Source of the DNA: JAJFUI01 sp963754135 | Lineage (GTDB): Bacteria > Planctomycetota > Planctomycetia > Pirellulales > Thermoguttaceae | Reading direction: 5' to 3' | Assembly: GCA_963754135.1 (NCBI GenBank) | Contig: CAVWEY010000003.1 | Coordinates: 558,001-622,000 of the forward strand | DNA: 64,000 nt | Part shown: positions 8,249 to 16,706 of the stretch, one piece after another | How positions within the stretch are numbered: the first letter of the stretch is position 1 | Layout: each line of letters begins with the position of its first letter | Made by a program: the position numbers and the translations under genes | The notes under the pieces: model-generated | What the model was told of the DNA's origin: nothing | The model's database searches: none | The model's input: the letters and a program-made list of their open reading frames with translations, nothing else

Positions 8249-8749
8249 CTATGCCGTTGTGGTTGCGCCGATTTCCACCTGTGCCTGGTAGAGCAATGCC
8301 AGTTGGTCCCGCAGGTCTTGCCGGGTGGCGGCGTCGGCCGTCTCCTGCTGCGGATTCGAGTCGGCCAGGTTATAGCAGGCCAGGATCAACCGGCCGCTAA
8401 CGATAATCCGTCCGCCCACGGTCCCATAGGCCTTCAGTTTCGCCTCTCCGTCGCCCAGGCTGAGCAGCTCGGCGGTCACCGTCAGCGTCTGACCCGGCTC
8501 GACGAACTGCGCGTACTTGGCGTTGTTCACTTGTTTGAGCACCACGATGCTGTGGGCGAAGTCCTCGCTGGCCCGCACCAGCCACGCCCCCGCCTGCGTC
8601 AGGGTTTCGAGCATCAGTACGCCGGGCATGACGGGGAAGTGGGGGAAGTGGTCGGCCAGGTACTCTTCGGCCATCGTCAGCGCCTTGACCGCCGTGATGC
8701 GCACGCCCGGTTCCAACTCGACGATGCGGTCGATCAGCGAGAATCGCAT
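8249..8749 (-). CDS. 3-hydroxyacyl-ACP dehydratase FabZ family
   Basis: 166 residues from ATG 8749 (MRFSLIDRIVELEPG), the family start; the 13 upstream in-frame residues look non-coding. The hotdog helix ADHFPHFPVMPGVLMLE carries the catalytic His and Glu. It is the promoter-proximal gene of the fab-like operon (this gene, fabG, ACP, second dehydratase, then fabF beyond the insert). Confidence 0.9.
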   Translation of the reverse strand: MRFSLIDRIVELEPGVRITAVKALTMAEEYLADHFPHFPVMPGVLMLETLTQAGAWLVRASEDFAHSIVVLKQVNNAKYAQFVEPGQTLTVTAELLSLGDGEAKLKAYGTVGGRIIVSGRLILACYNLADSNPQQETADAATRQDLRDQLALLYQAQVEIGATTTA

Positions 8750-9027
8750 GGGGTGTTCGGAAGGATGATCGACTTGGGCAAAGTGCAAAGCGCGTGGGAA
8801 AACTCAAGCCCCTTAGTATATCCATCGGGGTATCTGTCCACAACGCCTGACAGCACGGACTGCCAATTTGACAGGACCGCGGGCATGTCACGGCTCGCTC
8901 CGAACGTCCTAAGTCCTTATACAGCCATCATTAAAGGCAGATATTGAGAACTCCGGCACGGGCTTTGCAAATCCATTGCTGGCGCACGCGGCATCCTGCC
9001 GCCATCGAAGAAAAAGGAGGGATTATC

Positions 9028-9471
9028 ATGGTTCTTGGTTACCATTCCACGCGGCCGCCGCTCCACCAGCTTCGCCACGAGATGGACCGCCTGTTGACGG
9101 GCTTCTTCGGGCCGGCGGCCGACGGCCTCTTGCCCGCCATGTTCCGTAATCAGCCCGCCGTGAACGTCTGGGAACGGGAAGACGCCCTGCTGGTCGAGAT
9201 GGAAGTCCCCGGCATCAAGAGCCAGGACCTCGACGTCTCGGTGGCTGGCGGCGAACTGTCGATCCGCATCCAGCGGCCCGACGTTGCCCAAGAAGGCGTC
9301 ACCTACCATCGCCGCGAGCGGCCGGTCGGGGCGCTCCAGCGGGTGCTCCGCCTGCCGGTCGAGGTCGACGCGGACCGGGTCGAGGCCCAAATCCGCGACG
9401 GCGTGCTGACCATCACCCTGCCCAAGGCCGAAAGCGCCAAGCCGCGGAAGATCAACGTCGCCACCGGGTAG
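9028..9471 (+). CDS. Hsp20/alpha-crystallin small heat-shock protein
   Basis: 147 residues. The alpha-crystallin domain spans about residues 40-147, with NVWEREDALLVEMEVPGI, the EVPG turn and the GVLTITLPKAE beta-9 motif. AAAAAGGAGGG lies upstream of ATG 9028. It is the first of three consecutive Hsp20 genes on the plus strand, spaced 85-95 bases apart by short inverted repeats. They probably share transcription. Sequence divergence among the three suggests different clients or hetero-oligomers. Confidence 0.95.
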   Translation: MVLGYHSTRPPLHQLRHEMDRLLTGFFGPAADGLLPAMFRNQPAVNVWEREDALLVEMEVPGIKSQDLDVSVAGGELSIRIQRPDVAQEGVTYHRRERPVGALQRVLRLPVEVDADRVEAQIRDGVLTITLPKAESAKPRKINVATG

Positions 9472-9520
9472 CACGGCCGTCCCCGGCCGTGTCGATGTAC
9501 CACAGCCGTCCCCGGCTGTA
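9471..9520. repeat. Two short hairpins, 'ACGGCCG/ACAGCCG' word family
   Basis: ACGGCCG-TCCC-CGGCCGT (9473-9490) and ACAGCCG-TCCC-CGGCTGT (9502-9519) lie between two Hsp20 genes. The first starts on the stop codon of the upstream gene. The same word occurs inside the ABC ATPase gene at 44308-44367. Confidence 0.7.
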
Positions 9521-9556
9521 CCGCCCGACAAAAGAAGAACGAAAGGAGCAATCATC

Positions 9557-9958
9557 ATGGACAACGACAACACGATCACAAAAACCACCGCCGAGGAAGC
9601 CGCCGCGGCCGAGCGCACCCGTTGCGGCTGCTGCTTCCGTCCCAACGTCGACATCCTCGAACGGGGCGACGAGCTGCTGGTGCTGGCCGACGTGCCGGGC
9701 GCCAAGAGCGACTCGATCGACGTCAACTTCGACGACGGCACGCTCGAGATCCGCGCCGAGGTTCCCCCGCGGCACGACGGCCGGGAGGAGTTCCTGCTGC
9801 ACGAATATGGAGTGGGCGACTACTACCGCACCTTCCAGGTCAGCGAGGCGATCGACGCCGGAAGAATCTCGGCCAACTACGCCGACGGCGTGCTGACGCT
9901 TCACTTGCCCAAGGCCGAGGCCCTCAAGCCGCGCAAGATCGCCGTCAACGTGAACTGA
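9557..9958 (+). CDS. Hsp20/alpha-crystallin small heat-shock protein
   Basis: 133 residues. The alpha-crystallin domain runs from about residue 28 (RPNVDILERGDELLVLADVPG) to the end, with GVLTLHLPKAEALKPRKI as the beta-9 region. The short N-terminal arm has a CGCC cysteine cluster near residue 23, unusual in this family and possibly redox- or metal-responsive (inference). AAAGGAG lies upstream of ATG 9557. It is the middle gene of the Hsp20 trio. Confidence 0.94.
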   Translation: MDNDNTITKTTAEEAAAAERTRCGCCFRPNVDILERGDELLVLADVPGAKSDSIDVNFDDGTLEIRAEVPPRHDGREEFLLHEYGVGDYYRTFQVSEAIDAGRISANYADGVLTLHLPKAEALKPRKIAVNVN

Positions 9959-9967
9959 TGACGCGGT

Positions 9968-10023
9968 ATGGGATGAATGGGACGCATGGGAGTCATAGCT
10001 CCCATGATTCCCATCATTCCCAT
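9968..10023. repeat. Inverted repeat of 'ATGGGA' words between Hsp20 genes
   Basis: Left arm 9968-9992 and right arm 9999-10023 pair with a few mismatches around a six-base loop. The element starts ten bases after a stop codon and ends 30 bases before the next start. Confidence 0.65.
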
Positions 10024-10052
10024 GCCTCAAGAACCAATAAGGAGACCAAACG

Positions 10053-10532
10053 ATGAGTCTTATTCCCTGGCGAAACAAGCGTGAGGCCCAACCGGGCGAG
10101 CTGTCGCCCATGGTCGCCCTGCGAACCGAAGTCGACCGGCTCTTTGATTCCTTCCTCCGCGAGCCCCTCGGCGCCATCGACTGGCCGCTGTGGGGGTCGG
10201 GCAAGTGGTCCCCCGCCGTCGACGTGGCCAAGAGCGACAAGGAGATCACCGTCCGGGCCGAACTGCCCGGCATCGATCCCAAGGACCTGGAAGTGACCGT
10301 GGCCGGCAACCAACTCGTCCTGAGCGGCGAGAAGAAGGAGTCGAGCGAGACGAAGGACAAGGGCATCTACCACAGCGAGACCCGCTACGGCGCCTTCCAC
10401 CGCACGGTGCCGCTGCCCGAAGGGGTCGATACCGAGCACGTCGATGCCCAGTACGCCCACGGCGTGCTGACCCTCCGCCTGGCGAAGACCCCGCAGGCCG
10501 CCACGAAACGGATCGAAGTGAAGGTGACGTAG
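10053..10532 (+). CDS. Hsp20/alpha-crystallin small heat-shock protein
   Basis: 159 residues, the longest N-terminal arm of the three (about 50 residues), then an alpha-crystallin domain beginning WSPAVDVAKSDKEITVRAELPG and ending GVLTLRLAKTPQAATKRIEVKV. AAGGAGACC precedes ATG 10053. It is the last of the Hsp20 trio, and its stop lies two bases from the end of the convergent acetyltransferase gene. Confidence 0.95.
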   Translation: MSLIPWRNKREAQPGELSPMVALRTEVDRLFDSFLREPLGAIDWPLWGSGKWSPAVDVAKSDKEITVRAELPGIDPKDLEVTVAGNQLVLSGEKKESSETKDKGIYHSETRYGAFHRTVPLPEGVDTEHVDAQYAHGVLTLRLAKTPQAATKRIEVKVT

Positions 10533-10534
10533 CC

Positions 10535-11167
10535 TTACCTGAGGACGGCGTAGATTTCAATGTCCTCGAAGGCGTCCCATTTCTTGGTGTGCTGCCGCAA
10601 GTGGCCTTCGCAGTTCATGCCGGCCTTCTGCATGACGCGGCCGGAGGCCGGGTTGCGGCTGAAATGGCCGGCATAAATGCGGTTCAGCCCCAACTGTTGG
10701 AAACCGAAGCTGAGCACCGCCCGCACCGCCTCGGTGCAGTAGCCTTGGCCCCAGTAGGGCCGGCCGATCCAGTAGCCCAGTTCCGCCCGCTGGTCATCGC
10801 GCTCGATCCGCAGGCTGACGGCACCGATTAGCACGTCGTCGGATGTGTGCCACTGCTTGCCTGCAAGCAGTGCCGGTCCGGGGGAAGACGCCGGCACTGC
10901 TTCTGACGAAGCAGTGGCACACGGTTCTTCTGCCACACACGGCTGTTTCAGCGTGACGGCGAAGACGGCCTGTTGACCCCGCTCGAACCAATCGCGATGG
11001 TTGGAGATCCATTTCTCCGCCATGCCGTCTTCGTAGGGATGCGGAATGTTCAGCGTCGTGTCGGCCACTGCTCGATCACCCGCCAAGCGTTGCACCACTT
11101 CGGCGTCCGCCATGCGGAACGGGCGGAGCCGCAGGCGGGCCGTTTCCAGGGTCGGCTGTTTTGCCAT
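10535..11167 (-). CDS. GNAT N-acetyltransferase (RimJ/RimL type) with repeat-encoded insert
   Basis: 210 residues from ATG 11167 (MAKQPTLETARLRLRPF, the classical RimJ/RimL start). The acetyl-CoA loop is the YWIGRPYWGQGYCTEAV segment, and the C-terminal GRVMQKAGM motif is standard. Between the strands FAVTL and IGAVSLRI, normally joined by a short hairpin, about 35 extra residues (QPCVAEEPCATASSEAVPAS...) are encoded by a long palindrome at 10846-10923. The frame remains open. The gene starts three bases from the NAD(P)HX dehydratase stop, so larB, nnrD and this gene form an operon. The substrate is not predictable. Confidence 0.88.
   Translation of the reverse strand: MAKQPTLETARLRLRPFRMADAEVVQRLAGDRAVADTTLNIPHPYEDGMAEKWISNHRDWFERGQQAVFAVTLKQPCVAEEPCATASSEAVPASSPGPALLAGKQWHTSDDVLIGAVSLRIERDDQRAELGYWIGRPYWGQGYCTEAVRAVLSFGFQQLGLNRIYAGHFSRNPASGRVMQKAGMNCEGHLRQHTKKWDAFEDIEIYAVLR
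10846..10923. repeat. In-frame palindrome inside the acetyltransferase, 'GTGCCACTGCTT' word family
   Basis: Outer arms GTGTGCCACTGCTT / AAGCAGTGGCACAC enclose two inner stems (CACTGCTTG-CCTG-CAAGCAGTG and CACTGCTT-CTGACG-AAGCAGTG). The same composite structure occurs as an intergenic element at 20577-20652. The frame is preserved through the element. Confidence 0.85.
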
Positions 11168-11169
11168 AC

Positions 11170-12021
11170 CTACTCTGCCAAATACTCCTGAAACGCCTCG
11201 GGCAGATAATGGATCAAATCGCTGGCCACCAACGACACCTGGCCCAGGTCCTCGGCGGCCAAGTCGCCGGCCAGTCCGTGCAGATGGACGCCGAGCCGGG
11301 CGGCGTCGAACGCTCCAAGATTCTGGCACCAAAGCGCAGCGATCAGACCGGTCAGCACGTCACCCATGCCGCCGGTGGCCATGCCGGGGTTGCCGGTGGT
11401 GTTGATTGCCCGCCGGCGGCCGTCGGTCACGAGCGTGCGATGCCCTTTGAGCACGACCACGATGCCGCAATCGGCCGCCAGTTGAACCGCTGCGTCGTTG
11501 TGGGCTTCCGCCTCCAGTTTCCGGCCGATCAGCCGGGCGAACTCGCCGGGGTGCGGGGTGAGGACCCGCGGACCGCCGGGATGCACGAGCGATTCGGACT
11601 CGGCCGCCAGGGCATTCAGCGCGTCGGCATCGAAGACCATCGGCTTGGACATCTCCTGATAGAGCCGTACCACGAGCGCATCCAGGCCCAACGAGCGGCC
11701 CAGGCCCGGTCCGCAGGCCACCACGGTGGCCGGCCCGGCCAACTCCACGATTCGCTCGAAGGCGGCCGAAGCGATCCGGCCGGCGTCGTCGGCCGGCAGC
11801 GGCACGCTCATGTAGGACGGCTCGAAGCCGGCGACAGTTTCCAGGCACGGCTCGGGCACGGCCAGCCGCACCAGCCCGGCGCCGCCGCGGAGGGCGGCCA
11901 TGCCGGCCAGGGCGGCGGCCCCGGCCATGCCCCGCGATCCGCCCACGATCAAGGCCAGGCCGAAATCGCCCTTGTGGGCGTCCTCCCGCCGCGGCGGCAG
12001 CTTGGGAAGTTCGTCATTCAT
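11170..12021 (-). CDS. nnrD: ADP-dependent NAD(P)H-hydrate dehydratase (YjeF C-terminal/NnrD family)
   Basis: 283 residues of ribokinase-like fold without the NnrE epimerase domain. Motifs are GLALIVGGSRGMAGAA near the N-terminus, ACGPGLGRS, VFDADALNALA, LTPHPGEFARL, and the C-terminal NTTGNPGMATGGMGDVLTG with the catalytic Asp. It repairs hydrated NAD(P)H using ADP or ATP. It starts at ATG 12019-12021, overlapping the larB stop by four bases (ATGA), so translation is coupled. The epimerase half is presumably encoded elsewhere. Confidence 0.93.
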   Translation of the reverse strand: MNDELPKLPPRREDAHKGDFGLALIVGGSRGMAGAAALAGMAALRGGAGLVRLAVPEPCLETVAGFEPSYMSVPLPADDAGRIASAAFERIVELAGPATVVACGPGLGRSLGLDALVVRLYQEMSKPMVFDADALNALAAESESLVHPGGPRVLTPHPGEFARLIGRKLEAEAHNDAAVQLAADCGIVVVLKGHRTLVTDGRRRAINTTGNPGMATGGMGDVLTGLIAALWCQNLGAFDAARLGVHLHGLAGDLAAEDLGQVSLVASDLIHYLPEAFQEYLAE

Positions 12022-12833
12022 TTGTGCTTGTTTCTGACTTTCGCCACATTCTTGGCGATCAGCCCGGCGATGTAGCCGCCCTTGAAGCCGGCGTCGATGT
12101 TGACCACGGTGACGTTGGCGGCGCAACTGTTCAACATTCCCAGCAGGGCGGCCACGCCGCCGAAGCTGGCCCCGTAGCCGATGCTGGTGGGCACGGCGAT
12201 CACCGGGCAAGCGACATGCCCGCCCACCACGCTGGGTAGTGCCCCTTCCATGCCGGCCACAACGACCACCGCGTCCAACTCCGTCAACAGCGGTAGGTGG
12301 GCCGCCAGGCGGTGCGGACCGGCCACGCCCACGTCCTGAATCATGGTCACCGCCGCGCCGGTCCAGAGGGCCGTTTCGCGGGCCTCCTCGGCCACCGGCA
12401 GGTCGCTCGTGCCGGCGGTCACAATCGCCACCCGGCCGCCATCAGAGCCCCCGGCACAAGTGCCGGGGCCAAACTGGTCATGGCGTTGTGGGCCGGCCGC
12501 CGCGGGAATTCTGAACGTCCGGCCGACGGCGTTGTAGCGTCCGGCGGGGAAGTTCGCCGCTAGTCCGGCGGCCTGCTCGGCCGACACGCGGGTGGCCAAC
12601 ACGTCGGCCCCGTGTTCCAGCAAGGCGGTGAAAATCCGCTCCATCGCCGCCACGCTCTTCCCCTCGGCGAAAACCACCTCCGGGAAGCCGCAGCGGCGGC
12701 GGCGGTCGAGGTCCACCTGGGCATCGCCCAGGTCGGCGGTCATCGGCCGGCCGGCCGCGCGGACGAACTCCTCGATGGTGAGTTCGCCCGCCACCAGCCG
12801 GGCAGCGAGTTGTTCGAGTTCTTGTGGCAGCAT
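12018..12833 (-). CDS. larB: LarB-like nickel-pincer cofactor carboxylase (PurE family)
   Basis: 271 residues with a PurE-like C-terminal half: VAIVTAGTSDLPVAEEA, VAGMEGALPSVVGGHVACPVIAVPTS, GYGASFGGVAALLGMLNSC. The N-terminal part (GFPEVVFAEGKS, VLATRVSAEQA) is typical of LarB. LarB carboxylates and adenylates nicotinic acid adenine dinucleotide at the start of nickel-pincer nucleotide synthesis. larC, larE and a LarA racemase are not in this window. Around residues 115-131 an insert (GPQRHDQFGPGTCAGGSDGG) is encoded by a small palindrome at 12449-12468 in frame. Confidence 0.9.
   Translation of the reverse strand: MLPQELEQLAARLVAGELTIEEFVRAAGRPMTADLGDAQVDLDRRRRCGFPEVVFAEGKSVAAMERIFTALLEHGADVLATRVSAEQAAGLAANFPAGRYNAVGRTFRIPAAAGPQRHDQFGPGTCAGGSDGGRVAIVTAGTSDLPVAEEARETALWTGAAVTMIQDVGVAGPHRLAAHLPLLTELDAVVVVAGMEGALPSVVGGHVACPVIAVPTSIGYGASFGGVAALLGMLNSCAANVTVVNIDAGFKGGYIAGLIAKNVAKVRNKHK
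12449..12468. repeat. In-frame short palindrome inside larB
   Basis: CCCCGGCAC-AA-GTGCCGGGG is a perfect 9-bp stem with a two-base loop. It lies in the linker between the N-terminal and PurE-like parts of LarB and keeps the frame. Confidence 0.7.
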
Positions 12834-12875
12834 GACATTCAGGGGGTTGTTGTCGCGTCGGAACGGCGGACAATC

Positions 12876-13823
12876 TCATCCATTGGCAAACGCGCTGCGC
12901 AGCAGCGCGAGGCTCTTGGGCACGGCCGTCTTCACGTCTTCCAGGCCCTCGTACTCCAGCACGATGTAGCTCTGGTAGTTCACCTTGCGGAGGATCGGGA
13001 CGATGCGGGCGTAATCCAGATCGAGCGTATACCAGACGCCGCCGCCATAGTACGTCTTGGCGTGGACGTGTACGGCCTTCGGGGCGATGCGGGCGAGCTT
13101 CTCGTACGGGTCTTCGAGAAAATTGCCCGTGTCGAGCGTCGCGCCCAGCCAGGGCGAGTTCACGGCATCAATGATCCGCAGCAGGCCCTCGGGCGTGCGG
13201 GCCAGTCCCCAATGGTTCTCCAGGGCCAGCAGGACCCCGCACTTCTCCGCCGCCGGCAGGCACTTCTCGATGCACTCGATGACCCAGGGGAAGCCGTCTT
13301 CGTCGGTGTAGCCGGGCAAGGGCGGCTCGATGCCCCGCTGTTTCATCAGCGTGTCGAAATCCTTGGCCGTGCCCCAGCGGCCGGTGTTGATCCGCATTGC
13401 CGGGATGCCCAGCGCGTAGGCCAATTCGATGCTGGCAACCGTGATGTCGATGTTCTTCTTCCGCACTTCGGGCTTGGGCGAAAGGAAGGTCTGATGGGTC
13501 GACAGGCCGCACAGCGCCAGGCCCGCCAGCAAGCTCTGCCGCTTGAGCCTTTGCAGGTAGGCCGGCTCTTTGGTCCGCATCTGGACTTCCAGGATTTCGA
13601 CCCCGTCGAAGCCGGACTCCGCGGCCATGCGGATGCAGTCCTCGATCTTCACCACCGAGTCTTCCTTGAAGTGCCAGTAGGAATAGGTCGAGACGGCGAT
13701 GGGATTGCCCGGCCGGGCGCCGAACTTGCCGCCGGCCGGCGGTTGCTGGGCGCGTGCCGGGGCGGCGACGGAAGCCCCAAGGCCCACAGCGGCGGAACCA
13801 ACGAGAAAGTGGCGGCGGTCCAT
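12876..13823 (-). CDS. Tat-exported sugar phosphate isomerase/epimerase-like TIM barrel
   Basis: 315 residues. The N-terminus MDRRHFLVGSAAVGLG with an AxA-type site (APARAQ) is a Tat signal. The remainder is an AP-endonuclease-2/xylose-isomerase-like TIM barrel: GFDGVEILEVQM, LALCGLSTHQ, LALENHWG, LGATLDTGNF, AVHVHAKT and the C-terminal IVLEYEG carry Glu/His/Asp metal ligands. The substrate is unknown. Such exported 'sugar phosphate isomerase/epimerase' proteins are very common in planctomycetes and linked to polysaccharide use. It is 43 bases upstream of larB on the same strand. A second paralog lies at 61516-62484. Confidence 0.9.
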   Translation of the reverse strand: MDRRHFLVGSAAVGLGASVAAPARAQQPPAGGKFGARPGNPIAVSTYSYWHFKEDSVVKIEDCIRMAAESGFDGVEILEVQMRTKEPAYLQRLKRQSLLAGLALCGLSTHQTFLSPKPEVRKKNIDITVASIELAYALGIPAMRINTGRWGTAKDFDTLMKQRGIEPPLPGYTDEDGFPWVIECIEKCLPAAEKCGVLLALENHWGLARTPEGLLRIIDAVNSPWLGATLDTGNFLEDPYEKLARIAPKAVHVHAKTYYGGGVWYTLDLDYARIVPILRKVNYQSYIVLEYEGLEDVKTAVPKSLALLRSAFANG

Positions 13824-13985
13824 AATAGCTGACTCCTGTTCTGCTTGAAGGGCGTTATCTACGTCGGGTCAGGTCCCAGAGACCTATTTTACCCGTCAGC
13901 CGTGGAAAAGCGACCCCCCAAGAAACGCGAACCGCCGGCCCGGCGGGCCGGCGGTCGGCACGACGCACTCCCTGTGCCGCACACT

Positions 13986-15012
13986 CTACGGAAACGCATA
14001 CGCGAACCCGACAACCGCGCAGCCCTCGAAGAAAGCGCCGCGGACGCTCAGCGGAATCGGATCGATCATGTACGGCGCACAATCGCCGGGGCGGTAGTAG
14101 CCCAACGTGTAGATGCACTCGCCGGGCGCCTCCAGGCCCATCTTGTACGGCAGCAGGGGGATCGTGGCAAAAAACAGGGCGCCCGAGGCGAAAGGCTGGA
14201 GCCACGGCCCGCACATGTGCCCGTAACGCTCCAGTTGCACGTCCTCGAAGTAGAGCGGCTTGTGGCACAGCCCCGAGGCCGTCCAGGCGTAGGTGATCGA
14301 GGTGAAGCGTCGCGGCTGGAAGGTGTCGTTGCCCAAGGGGCAGTCGGGAGGAACGGCGCCCCCGCTCTCCGTCCAGTTGGGCGGCGGCGGCGGCGGCTCG
14401 ATGTTCGTCCCCAACTCGCCGATGTGCTTGAGGTCCTTCGCCGATGGGCAACTCTCCTTGAACTCGAAGCTCCGCGGCTTATTGGGTTCCCGTTCCAGGA
14501 GCAGGTCCTTGCCGGCGCCGTGGTTCGCCCTCGGCTCGTTCAACGGGAGCAGCTCTTCGGGCGACTCGTAAGGGCTTCGTTTGGCGGGAGGGGCGGCCGA
14601 CGCGGGGCCGGGCAAAGGATGGGCCGGCTTCGGCTCGCCGGGCATGGCTTCCGGCGCGAACTCCCCAGGCCGCTCCGTCGGCGCCGCCGCCTTCTTGTCG
14701 CCCAGCGGATTGCTGAACACCCCGGCGGACGACGGCCGGCTCGACACGTCCGCCGACGGCTCGGCATATTGGGCCGCACGGACCGCCGAGTCGCCGCGGG
14801 CCGGCTTGACCCGTTGTGATGAAAGCCATTTCAGCCGGCTGCCGCTCTTTCCGGTGCTGTAACTGGCCGCCGGGACGGCCGAACGGCATCGCGCCGGTGG
14901 AATCCGCCGCTTGGGCCGACGCGGGCACCGCCGCGAAACGGTGGTCGTCGGCCGCCAAACCGGGCCGGACCTCCGCCGGCCACGCCAGCAACAAGCCCGC
15001 AAAAAGTATCAT
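13986..15012 (-). CDS. Secreted protein of unknown function (frameshifted)
   Basis: A signal peptide (MILFAGLLLAWPAEVRPGLAA) begins at ATG 15012 in one frame. From about 14870 to 13986 the protein continues in the next frame: a Pro/Ala/Glu-rich low-complexity linker, then a compact C-terminal domain of about 130 residues with ITYAWTASGLCHKPLYFEDV, LERYGH, PYKMGLE, YTLGYYRPGDCAPY. I recognise this domain as recurrent in planctomycete proteins, but no function is known to me. The single-base shift lies near 14850-14900. A cell-envelope role is only an inference from the signal peptide. Confidence 0.6.
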
Positions 15013-15028
15013 CCCCCACCGTGCCGCT

Positions 15029-15049
15029 CCCGCACACGGCGTGTGCGGG
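15029..15049. repeat. Palindrome 'CCCGCACAC/GTGTGCGGG'
   Basis: A perfect 9-bp stem around GGC, located ten bases past the guaB stop and 17 bases upstream of the next start on the same strand. It shares its CACAC/GTGTG core with elements at 16562 and 19577. Confidence 0.75.
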
Positions 15050-15058
15050 CTACAATGG

Positions 15059-16540
15059 CTACGAATTGTCGCCGGCGGTGTACTCCGTACTGTAGTTGGG
15101 CGCTTCCTGCGTAATGGTGATGTCATGAGGATGACTCTCCCGCACACTGGCTGGTGTGACTTGAATGAACCGGGCGTCGCGGCGCAACTCCTCGATGGTC
15201 CGTGTTCCACAATATCCCATCCCCGCCCGCAATCCGCCCACAAGCTGATAGACAAACGCTCCTAACGGCCCCTTGAAGGGGACCCGGCCTTCGACTCCTT
15301 CAGGCACCAACTTCTCCGGCCCGCGAGGGCCGCCCTGACGGTAGCGCTCGCTGGAGCCGTGAACCATGGCCCCCAGCGAGCCCATCCCCCGGTAGACCTT
15401 GAAGGTCCGGCCTTGGAAGAGGATTTGGGCCCCGGGGCTCTCCTGCAACCCTGCGAATAGTCCTCCGATCATCACCACGTCCGCGCCGGCGGCAATCGCC
15501 TTGGTCAGGTCGCCGGAATAGCGGATTCCACCGTCGGCGATGACGGGGATATTGCTCTTCGCGGCCACCTGCGCGGCCTGGTAAATCGCGGTGATCTGCG
15601 GCACGCCGACGCCGGAAATCACCCGCGTCGTGCAAATCGAACCCGGTCCGATGCCGACCTTCACCGCGTCGGCCCCGGCGGCGATCAAGTCTTTGCACCC
15701 GTCAGCCGTGCCGACGTTGCCGGCCACCACCTCGATCTGCCACTGCTTCTTAATGCTCCTTACGGTTTCGATGACATTGGCCGAATGCCCGTGGGCACTA
15801 TCGACCACCAACACGTCCACGCCCTTGCGGATCAGTACCTCGATCCGCTGGTAGTCGTAGACGCCAACTGCGGCACCGACTCTCAGCCTGCCCTGCCCAT
15901 CTTTGCAGGCTTGCGGAAACCTCCGCATCATATCAATGTCTTTGATCGTAATCAGTCCACTCAGCCTAAAATCTTCGTCAACCAGCAAAAGCTTCTCCAC
16001 CTTTTTTGCCATTAAAATCTTCTCAGCCTCCTCAAGCGTTACAGTCCCAGTCGCAGTGACCAGATTCTCAAAGGTCATTACCTCGGCGATGGGCAGGTCC
16101 CAGTTCTCGAGGAAGCGGAGGTCGCGGCGGGTGATAATGCCCACCAGCCGGCCCTCGGCCGTGGTGATCGGCAGCCCGGAGACGTTGTACTGGTCCATGA
16201 TCTCGCGGGCCCGGCCAACGCTGGCCTCGGGCCGCAGCGTCTCGGGATTGACGATGATCCCGTTGGCGCTCCGTTTGACCTTCTCGACCTCCTCGGCCTG
16301 ACGTTCGACGGACATATTCTTATGGATTATGCCAACCCCCCCTTCACGGGCCAGCGCAATGGCCATCTCGCTCTCCGTGACGGTATCCATCGGGGAACTC
16401 AGCAGCGGGATGTTCAGCCGGATCCGCTGGGTCAGCCGGGTACCGACATCGCAATCGGCCGGCACGACCTCGCTGTAGCGGGGCTCCAGCAGCACGTCGT
16501 CGAAGGTCAGGCCGGGAAACTGGCAAATCTTGTCGTTCAT
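15059..16540 (-). CDS. guaB: Inosine-5'-monophosphate dehydrogenase
   Basis: 493 residues from ATG 16540 (MNDKICQFPGLTFDDVLLEP). It has the catalytic TIM barrel interrupted by two CBS domains (about residues 95-205: SVGRAREIMDQYNVSGLPI and FENLVTATGTVTLEEAEKI). The active-site loop is KVGIGPGSICTTR with the nucleophile Cys, and the IMP phosphate site is ADGGIRYSGD. It oxidises IMP to XMP with NAD+, the committed step of GMP synthesis. It is transcribed from the promoter at 16637-16664 through a palindromic element in the leader. Confidence 0.97.
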   Translation of the reverse strand: MNDKICQFPGLTFDDVLLEPRYSEVVPADCDVGTRLTQRIRLNIPLLSSPMDTVTESEMAIALAREGGVGIIHKNMSVERQAEEVEKVKRSANGIIVNPETLRPEASVGRAREIMDQYNVSGLPITTAEGRLVGIITRRDLRFLENWDLPIAEVMTFENLVTATGTVTLEEAEKILMAKKVEKLLLVDEDFRLSGLITIKDIDMMRRFPQACKDGQGRLRVGAAVGVYDYQRIEVLIRKGVDVLVVDSAHGHSANVIETVRSIKKQWQIEVVAGNVGTADGCKDLIAAGADAVKVGIGPGSICTTRVISGVGVPQITAIYQAAQVAAKSNIPVIADGGIRYSGDLTKAIAAGADVVMIGGLFAGLQESPGAQILFQGRTFKVYRGMGSLGAMVHGSSERYRQGGPRGPEKLVPEGVEGRVPFKGPLGAFVYQLVGGLRAGMGYCGTRTIEELRRDARFIQVTPASVRESHPHDITITQEAPNYSTEYTAGDNS

Positions 16541-16561
16541 GGCGTCCGCTCCTTGCGGATT

Positions 16562-16613
16562 GTAGCCCGCACACTCCGTGTGTGGGCACGGCACACGGAG
16601 TGTGCCGCCTACA
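16562..16613. repeat. Palindromic element in the guaB leader
   Basis: Left arm GTAGCCCGCACACTCCGTGT (from 16562) and right arm ending at 16613 (revcomp GTAGGCGGCACACTCCGTGT) pair closely. The element begins 22 bases upstream of the guaB start, downstream of the proposed promoter, so it would be in the transcript. Confidence 0.8.
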
Positions 16614-16636
16614 CTGGGGGAAAGGATAAACCCCGT

Positions 16637-16664
16637 ATTATCGCCGGATTGGCGGGGAATGCAA
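16637..16664 (-). promoter_or_regulatory. Candidate sigma-70 promoter for guaB
   Basis: On the minus strand TTGCAT (16659-16664) and GATAAT (16637-16642) are separated by 16 bases. About 95 bases of leader follow before the start codon. Confidence 0.4.
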
Positions 16665-16706
16665 TGAGTCAGTCCAGGCGGGTGTGGCAAGAAATCCTGG
16701 CAAACG

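Noticed and set aside
11161..12075. Long plus-strand frame opposite nnrD
   Set aside because: It is the antisense of a well-supported gene and has no recognisable motif; high-GC antisense frames are commonly open.
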